DNA from: Streptomyces qinglanensis
GTDB lineage: Bacteria; Actinomycetota; Actinomycetes; Streptomycetales; Streptomycetaceae
Direction of reading: 5' to 3'
DNA: 64,000 nt
Assembly: GCF_900111245.1 (NCBI RefSeq)
Contig: NZ_FOGO01000001.1
Coordinates: 62,001 to 126,000 of the forward strand
Part shown: positions 36,734-46,914 of the stretch, piece by piece
How the letters are laid out: every line of letters starts with the position of its first letter
Numbering within the stretch: position 1 is the first letter of the stretch
Made by a program: the position numbers and the translations under genes
The notes under the pieces: model-generated
Seen by the model: only the letters and a program-made list of their open reading frames with translations
What the model was told of the DNA's origin: nothing
The model's database searches: none

Positions 36734-37717
36734 TCAGGCCCGCCGGGGCGGCTTGCCGCCTCCGGGCCCGTGCGGCGGCGGGACGACAGGCTGTCCGCCG
36801 TAGGGGGGTGCCCCGGCCCGGCCGTGGGGCGGGGCACCCGGTGCGCCGTAGGGCGGTACCGGAGGGGTGCCGTACGGGGAGCCGGGCGCTCCGGGCGCCG
36901 GGCCCGGCCGACCGGCCGGACCGTGCGGCAGCGGCCCCCCGGCGCCCGGCGCCGCGCCCGGGGCACCGGGGGCGGGCCGGGTTCCGGTGAGGTCCCGCAC
37001 CAGCAGGGTCGCGCCCGCGACAGCACCCGGCATCAGCGGGACGGCGAGCAGCGGCACCAGGAAGGCCAGCGCCAGCGGCACTCCGAAACCCAGCGCGAGG
37101 GCCTTGCGCCGGCGCAGCATCGCCAGCCGCTCCCGCACCGGGACGCCCCGGCGCTGCAGCCCGACGGAGGCGAGCTCCAGGGTGAGGAAGAAGCCCGCGA
37201 CACAGAAGCCGAGGGCCGGGACGACGCTCTGCCCGAGCACCGGGACGAAGCCGAGGAAGAAGAGCGGGACCGTGAACAGCAGCGTCCGGAAGAGCACATA
37301 GGCGCTGTCGCACAGCGAGGTCCACAGCTCCCGCCACAGGGGCTGGTCGACGACCTGCTCGGGCAGCCCGCCCTCGCTCTCCTCGACCCGCTCGGAGAGC
37401 TTCTCGTAGAACGGCTCGCCGATCAGCAGGGTGACCGCCGCGAAGGTCACCACGGCCAGCATCAGCACGGCGCACCACAGCATGACCGCGAAGACACCGC
37501 GGGTCAGGGCGCGGCCCGTGGTGTCCCAGTCGTCGGCGAAGGGCGTGGCCCACGCGGCGAGGTCGTCGGCGTAGAAGCCGAGCGCGACGAGGGCCGCCGC
37601 GTAGAGGACGAACGTGATCAGCGCGGGCAGCAGCCCGAACCCGAACCACCGCCCGTGGCTGAGCACCCACCGCTGTCCCCGCCCCAAGTACCGCAGCCCG
37701 GCCCCAAGATCACGCAT
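36734..37717 (-). CDS. EI24 domain membrane protein
   Basis: A 327-residue protein with an N-terminal EI24/CysZ-like membrane domain. Hydrophobic segments are FGLLPALITFVLYAAALVALGF, LWCAVLMLAVVTFAAVTLLIG, LFTVPLFFLGFVPVLG, FCVAGFFLTLELAS and LALAFLVPLLAVPLMPG. The last ~80 residues are a Pro/Gly-rich tail (PPYGAPGAPPHG repeats) of low complexity, probably disordered. Family members in other bacteria are sulfate-permease-like, and the role in actinobacteria is unclear. The ATG is at 37717. Confidence 0.85.
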   Translation of the reverse strand: MRDLGAGLRYLGRGQRWVLSHGRWFGFGLLPALITFVLYAAALVALGFYADDLAAWATPFADDWDTTGRALTRGVFAVMLWCAVLMLAVVTFAAVTLLIGEPFYEKLSERVEESEGGLPEQVVDQPLWRELWTSLCDSAYVLFRTLLFTVPLFFLGFVPVLGQSVVPALGFCVAGFFLTLELASVGLQRRGVPVRERLAMLRRRKALALGFGVPLALAFLVPLLAVPLMPGAVAGATLLVRDLTGTRPAPGAPGAAPGAGGPLPHGPAGRPGPAPGAPGSPYGTPPVPPYGAPGAPPHGRAGAPPYGGQPVVPPPHGPGGGKPPRRA

Positions 37718-37807
37718 GCCCGCAAGCCTACGGCCTACGGGCCCGGGGGCGGGACGGGCGCCGGCGCCGCTCTCCCGATCGGTTGCGCAGTTGTGACGCC
37801 GGGCCGC

Positions 37808-37852
37808 CGCGCGCCCGCTCCCCCACCGGTGACGTGGCGGTGCGGGCGCGCG
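37808..37852 (-). terminator. Terminator after dapD
   Basis: The perfect 11-bp arms 37808-37818 (CGCGCGCCCGC) and 37842-37852 lie nine bases beyond the dapD stop. The 23-nt loop contains a smaller stem. Confidence 0.55.
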
Positions 37853-37861
37853 GGCGGTCGC

Positions 37862-38848
37862 TCAGTTGTGGCTGTGCAGCGCCTCGTTCAGGCCGCCCCA
37901 CGAGCCGCTGCGCTGCAGGGCCTCGACGGCGCCGGTGACCGAGTTGCGGCGGAAGAGCAGGTTGTTGGCGCCGGACAGCTCCAGCGCCTTGACGATCTTC
38001 CCGTCCGGGAGGGTGACGCGGGTACCGGCCGTGACGTAGAGGCCCGCTTCGACCACCGAGTCGTCGCCGAGCGAGATCCCGATGCCCGCCTCGGCGCCGA
38101 TCAGGCAGCGCTCGCCGATGGAGACGACCTGCTTGCCGCCGCCGGAGAGAGTGCCCATGATCGAGGCGCCGCCGCCCAGGTCGGTGCCGTCACCGAGGAC
38201 GACGCCCGCGCTGATCCGGCCCTCGACCATGGAGGTGCCCAGGGTGCCGGCGTTGAAGTTGCAGAAGCCCTCGTGCATGACGGTGGTGCCCTCGGCGAGG
38301 TGCGCGCCCAGCCGGACCCGGTCGGCGTCGCCGATCCGGACGCCCTTGGGGACCACGTAGTCGGTCATCCGCGGGAACTTGTCCACGCTGGTCACCGCCA
38401 GGTGCGCGCCCGAGGCACGGGCGGCGAGCCGGGCCCGGTCGACCTGGTCGACCGGCACCGGACCGAGGTTGGTCCAGGCGACGTTGGCCAGGTGCGCGAA
38501 CTGCCCTTCGAGGCTGAGGCCGTGCGGGCGGACCAGGCGGTGGCTGAGCAGGTGCAGGCGCAGGTACACGTCGTGCGCGTCCAGCGGCTTGTCGTCCAGG
38601 GAGGAGATGACCGTGCGGACGGCGACGATCTCGACGCCGCGGCGCGGGTCCTCCCCGAGGGCCTCCGGTGCGGCGCTGCCGAGCAGCTCGGCGGCGCGCT
38701 CTGCGCTCAGCCGCTCGCTGCCCGCCGGGCCGGGCTCCGCGACGAGCTCCGGGTTGGGGAACCAGGTGTCCAGGACCGTGCCATCGGCGACGGTGGCGAG
38801 GCCGGCGGCGACGGCGCCGGTGGTGCGGGGAGTGGGTGCGTCGGTCAT
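37862..38848 (-). CDS. dapD: 2,3,4,5-tetrahydropyridine-2,6-dicarboxylate N-succinyltransferase DapD
   Basis: DapD succinylates tetrahydrodipicolinate in the succinylase branch of lysine and diaminopimelate synthesis. The 328-residue protein is of the actinobacterial type, with an N-terminal domain (to about residue 160) and a C-terminal left-handed beta-helix of hexapeptide repeats ([60 protein letters not shown]). It ends [14 protein letters not shown]. The gene stands alone and has its own terminator. Confidence 0.95.
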   Translation of the reverse strand: MTDAPTPRTTGAVAAGLATVADGTVLDTWFPNPELVAEPGPAGSERLSAERAAELLGSAAPEALGEDPRRGVEIVAVRTVISSLDDKPLDAHDVYLRLHLLSHRLVRPHGLSLEGQFAHLANVAWTNLGPVPVDQVDRARLAARASGAHLAVTSVDKFPRMTDYVVPKGVRIGDADRVRLGAHLAEGTTVMHEGFCNFNAGTLGTSMVEGRISAGVVLGDGTDLGGGASIMGTLSGGGKQVVSIGERCLIGAEAGIGISLGDDSVVEAGLYVTAGTRVTLPDGKIVKALELSGANNLLFRRNSVTGAVEALQRSGSWGGLNEALHSHN

Positions 38849-38858
38849 ACCTCGAACG

Positions 38859-39479
38859 CTATCCGGATCCGGCGGGCGATGACGAACCGGTCCACGGGCC
38901 GGTCGGGGCTGAACGCTCGCCGTCCGCGGCCGGGCCCGGATCGCCGAGCACCCGGGCGAGCGCCGAGCGGACCTCCGTCCGGTCGAAGGGGCGGTCGGTG
39001 AGCAGGATCTGCAGCAGCAGTCCGTCGATCAGCGCCGCGAGTGCCCGGGCCGTGGCCGGGTCGGAGGTGTGCCGGCCGACCACCTCGACCCAGTCGTCGA
39101 TCCAGGCCGCCGCGACCGGCTGGAGCGGCGGGCGGCGCAGGGCGGCGAGGTAGAGCTCGTACTCCAGCCGGATACGTCCGTGCGCTCCCGAGGCGTACTC
39201 CTCCAGGATCCGCACCATCGCGTCCAGCAGCGATTCCTGGCCGGACAACTCCCGGTCCCAGGTCTCGATCTCGGACTGCGGCCCGCAGGTGACCTGCTGG
39301 AGCGCCGCGACGAGCAGATCGTCCAGGCTTCCGAAGTGGTAGGTGGTGGAGCCGAGCGGTACGTCCGCTTCGGCCGCGACCGAGCGGTGGCTCAGTGCCG
39401 TGATGCCCTTCAGCTCCACCAGCCGGATGGCGGCATCGATGATCCGCTGCCGCCGCTCGGGGTCGTATCGCCGTCCCAT
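38859..39479 (-). CDS. TetR family regulator (efflux-linked)
   Basis: A 206-residue regulator. The N-terminal DNA-binding domain reads [51 protein letters not shown], with an all-helical ligand domain behind. It starts at ATG 39479, overlapping the stop of the upstream SMR gene (ATGA), so the two are coupled. It probably represses its own operon through the palindrome at 39809-39828 and releases on binding a toxic cation, as QacR does. Confidence 0.9.
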   Translation of the reverse strand: MGRRYDPERRQRIIDAAIRLVELKGITALSHRSVAAEADVPLGSTTYHFGSLDDLLVAALQQVTCGPQSEIETWDRELSGQESLLDAMVRILEEYASGAHGRIRLEYELYLAALRRPPLQPVAAAWIDDWVEVVGRHTSDPATARALAALIDGLLLQILLTDRPFDRTEVRSALARVLGDPGPAADGERSAPTGPWTGSSSPAGSG

Positions 39480-39799
39480 CAGTGCGCGCCTCCCAGGTTG
39501 AGCACCACGACTCCGCAGATCACCAGCAGCAGGCCGAGGATCTTCGCGGCGGTGACCGACTCGCCGATGAACACCATGCCGATCAGCGCGATCGCCGCCG
39601 TCCCCGCACCGGACCAGATGGCGTAGGCGGTCCCCACGGACATGCTCTTGAGCGTCTGCGCGAGGAGCACGAACGCCACCAGATAGCCGGCCGCCGTCAG
39701 CAGCGAGGGCACCAGTCTGCTGAAGCCCTCGCTGTACTTCATCGCGGTCGTCCCCAGTACCTCCGCGAGAATCGCCGCCGCCAGCGTCATATACGTCAT
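39479..39799 (-). CDS. Small multidrug resistance (SMR) efflux protein
   Basis: A 106-residue inner-membrane drug/proton antiporter with four transmembrane helices. The essential glutamate is in LAAAILAEVLGTTAMK (helix 1). KSMSVGTAYAIWSGAGTAAIALIG and LGLLLVICGVVVLNLG follow, typical of the EmrE/QacC group. The ATG at 39799 is used. It is the first gene of a two-gene operon with the TetR regulator. Confidence 0.93.
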   Translation of the reverse strand: MTYMTLAAAILAEVLGTTAMKYSEGFSRLVPSLLTAAGYLVAFVLLAQTLKSMSVGTAYAIWSGAGTAAIALIGMVFIGESVTAAKILGLLLVICGVVVLNLGGAH

Positions 39800-39808
39800 A
39801 CGTACGAG

Positions 39809-39828
39809 CGTACACAACGTTGCGTACG
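39809..39828. promoter_or_regulatory. Operator palindrome upstream of the SMR-TetR operon
   Basis: CGTACACAACGTTGCGTACG is a 20-bp palindrome with only one mismatched pair, centred on AACGTT. It begins ten bases before the SMR start codon. Further CGTAC motifs flank it (39801 and 39825-39835), hinting at two adjacent sites. It is a likely target of the operon's TetR protein. Confidence 0.65.
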
Positions 39829-39856
39829 GCCGTACACAAGAAATTCCGGCCACGCG

Positions 39857-39889
39857 AACGGCCGCGCACCCCGAGGGTGCGCGGCCGTT
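39857..39889 (-). terminator. Terminator of the suf operon
   Basis: The perfect 15-bp stem 39857-39871 (AACGGCCGCGCACCC) and 39875-39889 has a 3-nt loop and lies 32 bp past the sufT stop codon. Confidence 0.8.
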
Positions 39890-39921
39890 ACCCGCCGTAC
39901 GCGGAACTGCTGCCGGAGCGC

Positions 39922-40251
39922 TCAGACGTTGAAGCCCAGCGCCCTGAGCTGCTCGCGTCCGTCGTCGGTGATCTTGTCGGGACCCCACGGGGGCATCCAG
40001 ACCCAGTTGATCTTGAGTTCGTTGACGATGCCCTCGGTCGCGGACTGCGCCTGGTCCTCGATGACGTCGGTCAGCGGACAGGCCGCCGAGGTGAGCGTCA
40101 TGTCGATGGTCGCGATGTTCGCGTCGTCGACGTGGATCCCGTAGATCAGGCCGAGGTTGACGACGTCGATACCCAGCTCCGGGTCGACGACGTCCATGAG
40201 CGCCTCGCGGACCTCTTCCTCGCTCGCGGGCTTGGTGGTCATCTCGGTCAT
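39922..40251 (-). CDS. sufT: SufT/MIP18-type iron-sulfur assembly factor
   Basis: A 109-residue DUF59/MIP18-family protein that helps mature iron-sulfur proteins. It shows EEEVREALMDVVDPELGIDVVNLGLIYGI and the single conserved cysteine in TSAACPLTDVI, ending DKITDDGREQLRALGFNV. The ATG at 40251 overlaps the sufU stop (ATGA). It is the last gene of the suf operon. Confidence 0.93.
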   Translation of the reverse strand: MTEMTTKPASEEEVREALMDVVDPELGIDVVNLGLIYGIHVDDANIATIDMTLTSAACPLTDVIEDQAQSATEGIVNELKINWVWMPPWGPDKITDDGREQLRALGFNV

Positions 40252-40748
40252 GTCGTCTTCTCCTTGGCCGAGTCGGCTTCCCCCGGCTCCTGCGCGCTCG
40301 CGTCCGCCCCGCTGAACGCCTTCGATGTCGCGTCCTTCCACGCCATCCAGCTCAGCAGCGCGCACTTCACCCGCGCCGGGTACTTCGAGACCCCGGCGAA
40401 CGCCACGGCGTCCTCCAGCAGGTCCTCCATGCTGTCGTCCGGCTCGAGCTGACCCTTGGACTGCATCAGCTCCAGGAACGTCTCCTGGATCCTGCGGGCC
40501 TCGGGCAGTTCCTTGCCGACCAGCAGCTCGTTCAGCACCGAGGCGCTGGCCTGGCTGATGGAACAGCCCTGCCCCTCGTACGACACGTCCTCGATGGTGT
40601 CGCCGTCGTACCGCACACGCAAGGTGATCTCGTCACCGCACGTCGGGTTGACGTGGTGCACCTCGGCATCGCCGTCGCGCAGCCCGCGCCCGTGCGGATG
40701 CTTGTAGTGGTCCAGGATGACTTCCTGGTACATCGAGTCCAGCTTCAC
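40248..40748 (-). CDS. sufU: Sulfur transfer/scaffold protein SufU
   Basis: A 166-residue IscU-like zinc protein that accepts persulfide sulfur from SufS. The three conserved cysteines are in NPTCGDEI, GQGCSISQAS and RVKCALLSW, and the Gram-positive insertion between the last two is present (EARRIQETFLELMQSKGQLEPDD). The start is GTG at 40748, ten bases after the sufS stop. The hydrophilic C-terminal tail is longer than usual. Confidence 0.95.
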   Translation of the reverse strand: MKLDSMYQEVILDHYKHPHGRGLRDGDAEVHHVNPTCGDEITLRVRYDGDTIEDVSYEGQGCSISQASASVLNELLVGKELPEARRIQETFLELMQSKGQLEPDDSMEDLLEDAVAFAGVSKYPARVKCALLSWMAWKDATSKAFSGADASAQEPGEADSAKEKTT

Positions 40749-40757
40749 CGACAGCCC

Positions 40758-42014
40758 CTAAGCGAAGAAATTCCGTACGTGTTCCAGCCCGTCCGCCAGG
40801 GCGTCCACCTCGGCGGGCGTGGAGTACAGATAGAACGACGCTCGCGTGGTGGCAGGAATTCCGTACCGCAGGCAGACCGGGCGGGCGCAGTGATGGCCCA
40901 CCCGCACCGCGATGCCCTGCTCGTCCAGCACCTGGCCGACATCGTGCGGATGGATGTCACCCAGCGTGAAGGAGATCGTGGCACCGCGGTCCTCGGCCGT
41001 GGCGGGGCCGATGATCCGCAGGTCCGGGATCTCCTGGAGCTTGCGCACCGCGTACTCCGTCAGCGCCTGCTCGTGCTGGTGGATCCGGTCCATACCGATC
41101 GCGCTGAGGTAGTCGACGGCGGCACCGAGCCCGACCGCCTGCGCGATCGGCGGAGTGCCCGCCTCGAACTTGTGCGGCGCCGGAGCGTACGTCGACGAGT
41201 GCATCGTGACGGTCTCGATCATCTCCCCGCCGCCGAGGAACGGCGGCAGGTCGTTGAGCAGCTCCTGGCGCCCCCACAGCACGCCGATGCCGGTGGGGCC
41301 GCACATCTTGTGCCCGGTGAAGGCCACGAAGTCGGCCTGCAGCGCCTGCACGTCCAGCACCATGTGCGGGGCCGCCTGCGAGGCGTCCACCACGACCAGC
41401 GCACCGACCTCCTGGGCCCGCCGGACGATCTCCTCGACCGGGTTGAAGGTGCCCATGATGTTGGAGACCAGCGTGAGCGCCACCACCTTGGTGCGCTCCG
41501 TGATCAGCTCCTCGATCCCGGCCATGTCCAGCCGGCCCTCGTCGGTGAGCCCGAACCACTTCAGTTTCGCGCCGGTGCGCTGCGAGAGCAGCTGCCACGG
41601 AACGATGTTGGAGTGGTGCTCCATCTCCGTGATGACGATCTCGGTGTCCCGCTCGACACGGTAGGGCTCATCTGCCCAGCCGAGCATGTTGGCCACCAGG
41701 TTGAGCGACTCCGAGGCGTTCTTGGTGAAGATCACCTCGTCACGGCTGGGCGCGTTGATGAACGCCGCGACCTTGTCGCGCGCGCCCTCGTACAGCGCCG
41801 TGGCCTCCTCGGCCAGCACGTGCACACCGCGGTGGACGTTGGCGTTGTGCTTCTCGTAGTAGTCGGCGAGGGCGTCGAGCACCTGCGCCGGCTTCTGCGA
41901 GGTGGCGGCGTTGTCCAGGTAGACGACCTTCTGCCCGTCGTGCACCAGGCGGTCCAGGATCGGGAAGTCCTTACGGATCGCCTCGGTGTCCAGTAGACCC
42001 GGGAGCTGTGTCAC
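40758..42014 (-). CDS. sufS: Cysteine desulfurase SufS
   Basis: PLP enzyme of 418 residues that removes sulfur from cysteine for cluster assembly. Seen are YLDNAATSQKP, the histidine-containing TEMEHHSNIVPW, LVVDASQAAPHM and the PLP lysine in VAFTGHKMCGPTGIG. The active-site cysteine lies in RVGHHCARPVCLRYG, the group II arrangement. The start is GTG at 42014 and overlaps the end of sufC (GTGA). Confidence 0.97.
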   Translation of the reverse strand: MTQLPGLLDTEAIRKDFPILDRLVHDGQKVVYLDNAATSQKPAQVLDALADYYEKHNANVHRGVHVLAEEATALYEGARDKVAAFINAPSRDEVIFTKNASESLNLVANMLGWADEPYRVERDTEIVITEMEHHSNIVPWQLLSQRTGAKLKWFGLTDEGRLDMAGIEELITERTKVVALTLVSNIMGTFNPVEEIVRRAQEVGALVVVDASQAAPHMVLDVQALQADFVAFTGHKMCGPTGIGVLWGRQELLNDLPPFLGGGEMIETVTMHSSTYAPAPHKFEAGTPPIAQAVGLGAAVDYLSAIGMDRIHQHEQALTEYAVRKLQEIPDLRIIGPATAEDRGATISFTLGDIHPHDVGQVLDEQGIAVRVGHHCARPVCLRYGIPATTRASFYLYSTPAEVDALADGLEHVRNFFA

Positions 42015-42775
42015 GCAGTGGCACCACCCTTCACGTACTCCTCGTAGCCCTCTTCCTCCAGCTTGTCGGCCAGCTCGGCACCGCCGGACTCGGCGATCCG
42101 CCCGTTGGCGAAGACGTGCACGTGGTCGGGCTTGATGTAGCGCAGGATGCGGGTGTAGTGCGTGATCAGCAGGGTGCCCACGTCGCCGGTCTCCCGGACC
42201 CGGTTGACACCCTCGGAGACGACGCGCAGCGCATCCACGTCGAGGCCGGAGTCGGTCTCGTCCAGAATCGCGATCTTCGGCCTCAGCAGCTCGAGCTGCA
42301 GGATCTCGTGGCGCTTCTTCTCACCGCCGGAGAAACCCTCGTTGACGTTGCGCTCGGCGAACTTCGGGTCGATCGAGAGGCGCTCCATGGCCTCCTTGAC
42401 CTCCTTGACCCAGGTACGCAGCTTGGGGGCCTCGCCGCGGATGGCGGTGGCGGAGGTGCGCAGGAAGTTGGAGACGGAGACACCCGGGACCTCGACCGGG
42501 TACTGCATGGCGAGGAAGACACCCGCGCGGGCGCGCTCGTCGACGGACATCTCCAGGACGTCCTCGCCGTCGAGCTTCACCGAGCCGCTGGTGACGGTGT
42601 ACTTCGGGTGCCCCGCCAGCGAGTAGGCCAGCGTGGACTTGCCGGAGCCGTTCGGCCCCATGATCGCGTGCGTCTCGCCCTGCTTCACGGTCAGGTCGAC
42701 ACCGCGCAGGATCTCGTTGGGGCCGCCCTCGGTTTCGACGGAGACGTGCAGGTCGTTGATCTCAAGCGTTGCCAT
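42011..42775 (-). CDS. sufC: Fe-S assembly ATPase SufC
   Basis: ABC-type ATPase of the SufBCD scaffold, 254 residues. Walker A is GPNGSGKSTLAYSLAG, the signature is FSGGEKKRHEI, Walker B is IAILDETDSGLD and the switch histidine is in LLITHYTRIL. The ATG at 42775 gives the conserved start MATLEINDLHV. It lies seven bases downstream of the Rieske gene. Confidence 0.97.
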   Translation of the reverse strand: MATLEINDLHVSVETEGGPNEILRGVDLTVKQGETHAIMGPNGSGKSTLAYSLAGHPKYTVTSGSVKLDGEDVLEMSVDERARAGVFLAMQYPVEVPGVSVSNFLRTSATAIRGEAPKLRTWVKEVKEAMERLSIDPKFAERNVNEGFSGGEKKRHEILQLELLRPKIAILDETDSGLDVDALRVVSEGVNRVRETGDVGTLLITHYTRILRYIKPDHVHVFANGRIAESGGAELADKLEEEGYEEYVKGGATA

Positions 42776-42782
42776 GGGGACT

Positions 42783-43118
42783 TCAGGACTCCTGTGTGAC
42801 GGAGACGAGCACAGCCGCATCGGGGCCGTCTCCTTCGATCTTGACGGGGTACACGGGGACGGGGCGGGTGGCGGGCAGCCCGGAGGGCTTGCCGGTGCGC
42901 AGGTCGAAGCGGGAGCCGTGCAGCCAGCACTCGATGGTGCAGTCCTCCACGTCACCCTCCGAGAGCGACACATTGGCATGCGAGCAGATGTCGTTGACGG
43001 CGAACACCTCACCCTCGGTGCGCACGAGGGAGACCGGGACTCCGTCCAGCTCCACCCGCAGCGGGGTGTCCTCCTCCAGGTCGCCCAGCGAGGCGGCCCT
43101 GACGAAGCTCTCGCTCAT
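42783..43118 (-). CDS. Rieske-type [2Fe-2S] ferredoxin of the suf operon
   Basis: A 111-residue non-heme ferredoxin of the dioxygenase-ferredoxin type. The cluster ligands are in NDICSHANVSL (Cys-x-His) and IECWLHGSRFD (Cys-x-x-His). In actinobacteria it regularly sits between sufD and sufC and may deliver electrons to cluster assembly. Its ATG at 43118 overlaps the sufD stop (ATGA). Confidence 0.95.
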   Translation of the reverse strand: MSESFVRAASLGDLEEDTPLRVELDGVPVSLVRTEGEVFAVNDICSHANVSLSEGDVEDCTIECWLHGSRFDLRTGKPSGLPATRPVPVYPVKIEGDGPDAAVLVSVTQES

Positions 43119-44296
43119 GAGACCGACGCCTCCAGCTCCGCCTCGATCCGGGCGATGAGGCGCTCCTCCACGTCCGGAATGCCGACCTGCTGGACGAGCT
43201 CGGCGAAGAAGCCGCGCACCACCAGCCGGCGCGCCTCGCGCTCCGGGATGCCGCGCGCCATCAGGTAGAAGAGCTGCTCGTCCTCGAAACGGCCGGTCGC
43301 CGAGGCGTGCCCGGCGCCGACGATCTCGCCGGTCTCGATCTCCAGGTTGGGCACCGAGTCGACCCGGGAGCCGTCCGTGAGCACCAGGTTGCGGTTCAGC
43401 TCGTAGGTGTCGGTGCCGGTGGCCGCCGCCTGGATGAGCACGTCACCGATCCACACCGCGTGCGCGTCCTCGCCCTGGAGCGCGCCCTTGTAGGCGACGT
43501 TGCTGCGGCAGTTGGGGGTGTCGTGGTCGACGAGCAGCCGGTGCTCCTGGTGCTGCCCGGCGTCGGTGAAGTACAGGCCGTACAGCTCGGCCTCGGCTCC
43601 CGGGCCGCCGTAGCTGACCCGGGGGTTGAGCCGCACCAGGTCGCCGCCGAAGGTGACCACGACCGACTTGAAGGTCGCGTCCCGGCCCACCAGCGCGTTG
43701 TGCTGCGAGCAGTGCACGGCGGTGTCGTCCCAGTCCTGCACGGAGACGACGGTCACCTTGGCGCCGTCGCCGAGCACGAACTCGACATTGGCCGAGCGCA
43801 CCGCGTCACCCGTGTGGTCGATGACGATGACGGCCTCGGCGAAGGCGCCGACGTCGAAGACGGTGTGGCCGTAGGTCACGCCGCCCTCGCCGTGCAGGGA
43901 GACCCGCACCGGCTCGGTCAGCACCGCGTCCTTGGGCACCGAGATGACACTGGCCTTCTCGAACGCGGAGAACGCCTGCGCCGCCACCCGGTCCACCGGC
44001 TTGCCGGCGCGGCCGACGCGCGCGTCGTCCCGCGACACCTTCTCGACGGTGACCCCGTCGGGCGCGGACACCTCGGTCTTGACCGAGCCGGTCGCCTGCG
44101 CCGTACCGTCGTGCAGGCCCTTGAGCCGGTCCAGAGGAGTGAAGCGCCACTCCTCCTCGCGGCCGTGCGGCACCGGGAAGTCCGCCACGTCGAAGGACGG
44201 CGGAGCGCTCATCCTGGTGGCGGTGGTGGACTCTGCGGCCACCGCGATGGATCCCGTGGTGTTGGAACCGACGGGGATGTTCTGGGCCTCAGCCAT
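43115..44296 (-). CDS. sufD: Fe-S assembly protein SufD
   Basis: Scaffold subunit that pairs with SufB, 393 residues. The C-terminal beta-helix core is clear: AELYGLYFTDAGQHQEHRLLVDHDTPNCRSNVAYKG, VWIGDVLIQAAATGTDTYE, IETGEIVGAGHASATGRFEDEQLFYLMARGIPEREARRLVVRGFF. The ATG is at 44296. The 201 bp separating it from sufB hold no gene. Confidence 0.96.
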   Translation of the reverse strand: MAEAQNIPVGSNTTGSIAVAAESTTATRMSAPPSFDVADFPVPHGREEEWRFTPLDRLKGLHDGTAQATGSVKTEVSAPDGVTVEKVSRDDARVGRAGKPVDRVAAQAFSAFEKASVISVPKDAVLTEPVRVSLHGEGGVTYGHTVFDVGAFAEAVIVIDHTGDAVRSANVEFVLGDGAKVTVVSVQDWDDTAVHCSQHNALVGRDATFKSVVVTFGGDLVRLNPRVSYGGPGAEAELYGLYFTDAGQHQEHRLLVDHDTPNCRSNVAYKGALQGEDAHAVWIGDVLIQAAATGTDTYELNRNLVLTDGSRVDSVPNLEIETGEIVGAGHASATGRFEDEQLFYLMARGIPEREARRLVVRGFFAELVQQVGIPDVEERLIARIEAELEASVS

Positions 44297-44497
44297 GGCT
44301 GTCGTGTTGCTCGCTTTCTGCCTCTTTGTGTGCGCCCGCCTCCGGGGGCTCGGACCCGGCGCCGGCGTTCGATCGTGCTCGCTCCCTCGTCACCCGGGAC
44401 CCGCGCGCGTTCTCCCTCTCGGCACCGGCGCCCCTTTCGGCTCGCTCACCTGGTCGGAGAAGGGGTCACGGATGACTCGGAACGGGGGTGGGCGGCG

Positions 44498-45915
<1,418 letters not shown>

Positions 45916-45919
<4 letters not shown>

Positions 45920-46725
45920 GCGGGGTTCCTCCCGGCGTCGTTCGCGTTGGTGGCGTTGCTGGTCTTCGGTGGTCGTGCGGGGTTCCTGGCTGCCGGGGGC
46001 TGGGCCGCGGCGGTCTCGGGGTGCGGATGTGTCCTGGGGATGAACGTCGTGCACACTCCGTCGCCGTGCGCGATGGTCGCCAGCCGCTGGACGTGCGTAC
46101 CCAGCAGCCGGGAGAAGACCTCCGTCTCCGCCTCGCACAGCTGGGGGAACTGCTCGGCCGTGTGCGCCACCGGGCAGTGGTGCTGGCAGAGCTGCTCGCC
46201 GGCCTGCGCGGGCGCGTCACGCGCGGTGGCAGCGTACCCGTCCGCGGTCAGCGCCTGCGCCAGGGCCCGCACCCGGTCCTCGGGCGCGACCCGCTCCAGG
46301 GCCTCCTGGTACTTCTCCGCCTGCGCCTCCACCCGGGCGCGCGCGAAGGCCGCGACCGCGGCCTCCCCGACCTCGCCGTCGCCGGCGGTCCGGGCGATCC
46401 AGCGCAGGGCGTCGGCGGCGAGCTCGTCGTACGCCTGGTCGAAGGCGTCCCGTCCGCAGTCGGTCAGGGCGAAGACCTTGGCGGGCCGGCCCCGGCCGCG
46501 CGAGCCGTAGACCCGCTTGTCGCGGGGCTCCACGACGCCCTCGGCCACGAGCGCGTCCAGATGACGGCGGACGGCCGCCTGGGTCAGCTCCAGCCGCAGC
46601 GCCAGCTCGGCCGCGGTGGAGGGGCCGTGATCCAGGACGGAGCGCGCGACCTTGTTCCTCGTGCCGTGCTGTTCATCCTGCGCCGAGGGACCCGTCGCGG
46701 CTCCGCCGGTGGCCGGTGCGGCCAT
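45916..46725 (-). CDS. sufR: Iron-sulfur cluster-sensing repressor SufR
   Basis: DeoR/ArsR-like winged-helix regulator of 269 residues that controls the suf operon. The DNA-binding region is [39 protein letters not shown], then [16 protein letters not shown]. Cysteines for a 4Fe-4S cluster are in [22 protein letters not shown], with another in GDGVCTTF. The ATG at 46725 is chosen for GGGAG nine bases upstream. An in-frame GTG at 46761 could extend it, but without a ribosome site. It heads the operon and is coupled to sufB. Confidence 0.92.
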
Positions 46726-46914
46726 CGGTCGGTGCTCCCGAGCCTGGTCCCTCTTTTTCACAACGTCATTGTTGCTTAATTCCGCCGACCCGGGCAAGCG
46801 ACAGCTCTGACCAGCCCCGATGGAGTGCATCACGTAAGGCTGACCTAACCGGCGGGCCGGCGTCCGCCGCAGCCCGCCGCAGGAGCGCCGCAGCCCGCTC
46901 CCTAGACTGCCTGC
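46726..46914. promoter_or_regulatory. Divergent promoter region of sufR and the ABC exporter
   Basis: 189 bp. It contains an AT-rich stretch (46752-46782) with the symmetric elements ACAA and TTGT (46760-46772) just ahead of sufR, which could be the SufR site, and the iron-box-like sequence listed separately. Confidence 0.5.
46830..46848. promoter_or_regulatory. Iron-box (DtxR/IdeR/DmdR-type) match
   Basis: TCACGTAAGGCTGACCTAA matches the 19-bp DtxR/IdeR consensus TTAGGTTAGGCTAACCTAA at 15 positions, and the right half is almost perfect. It lies 105 bp upstream of the sufR start and 67 bp upstream of the divergent ABC transporter gene, so an iron-dependent repressor could act on either. Confidence 0.6.
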
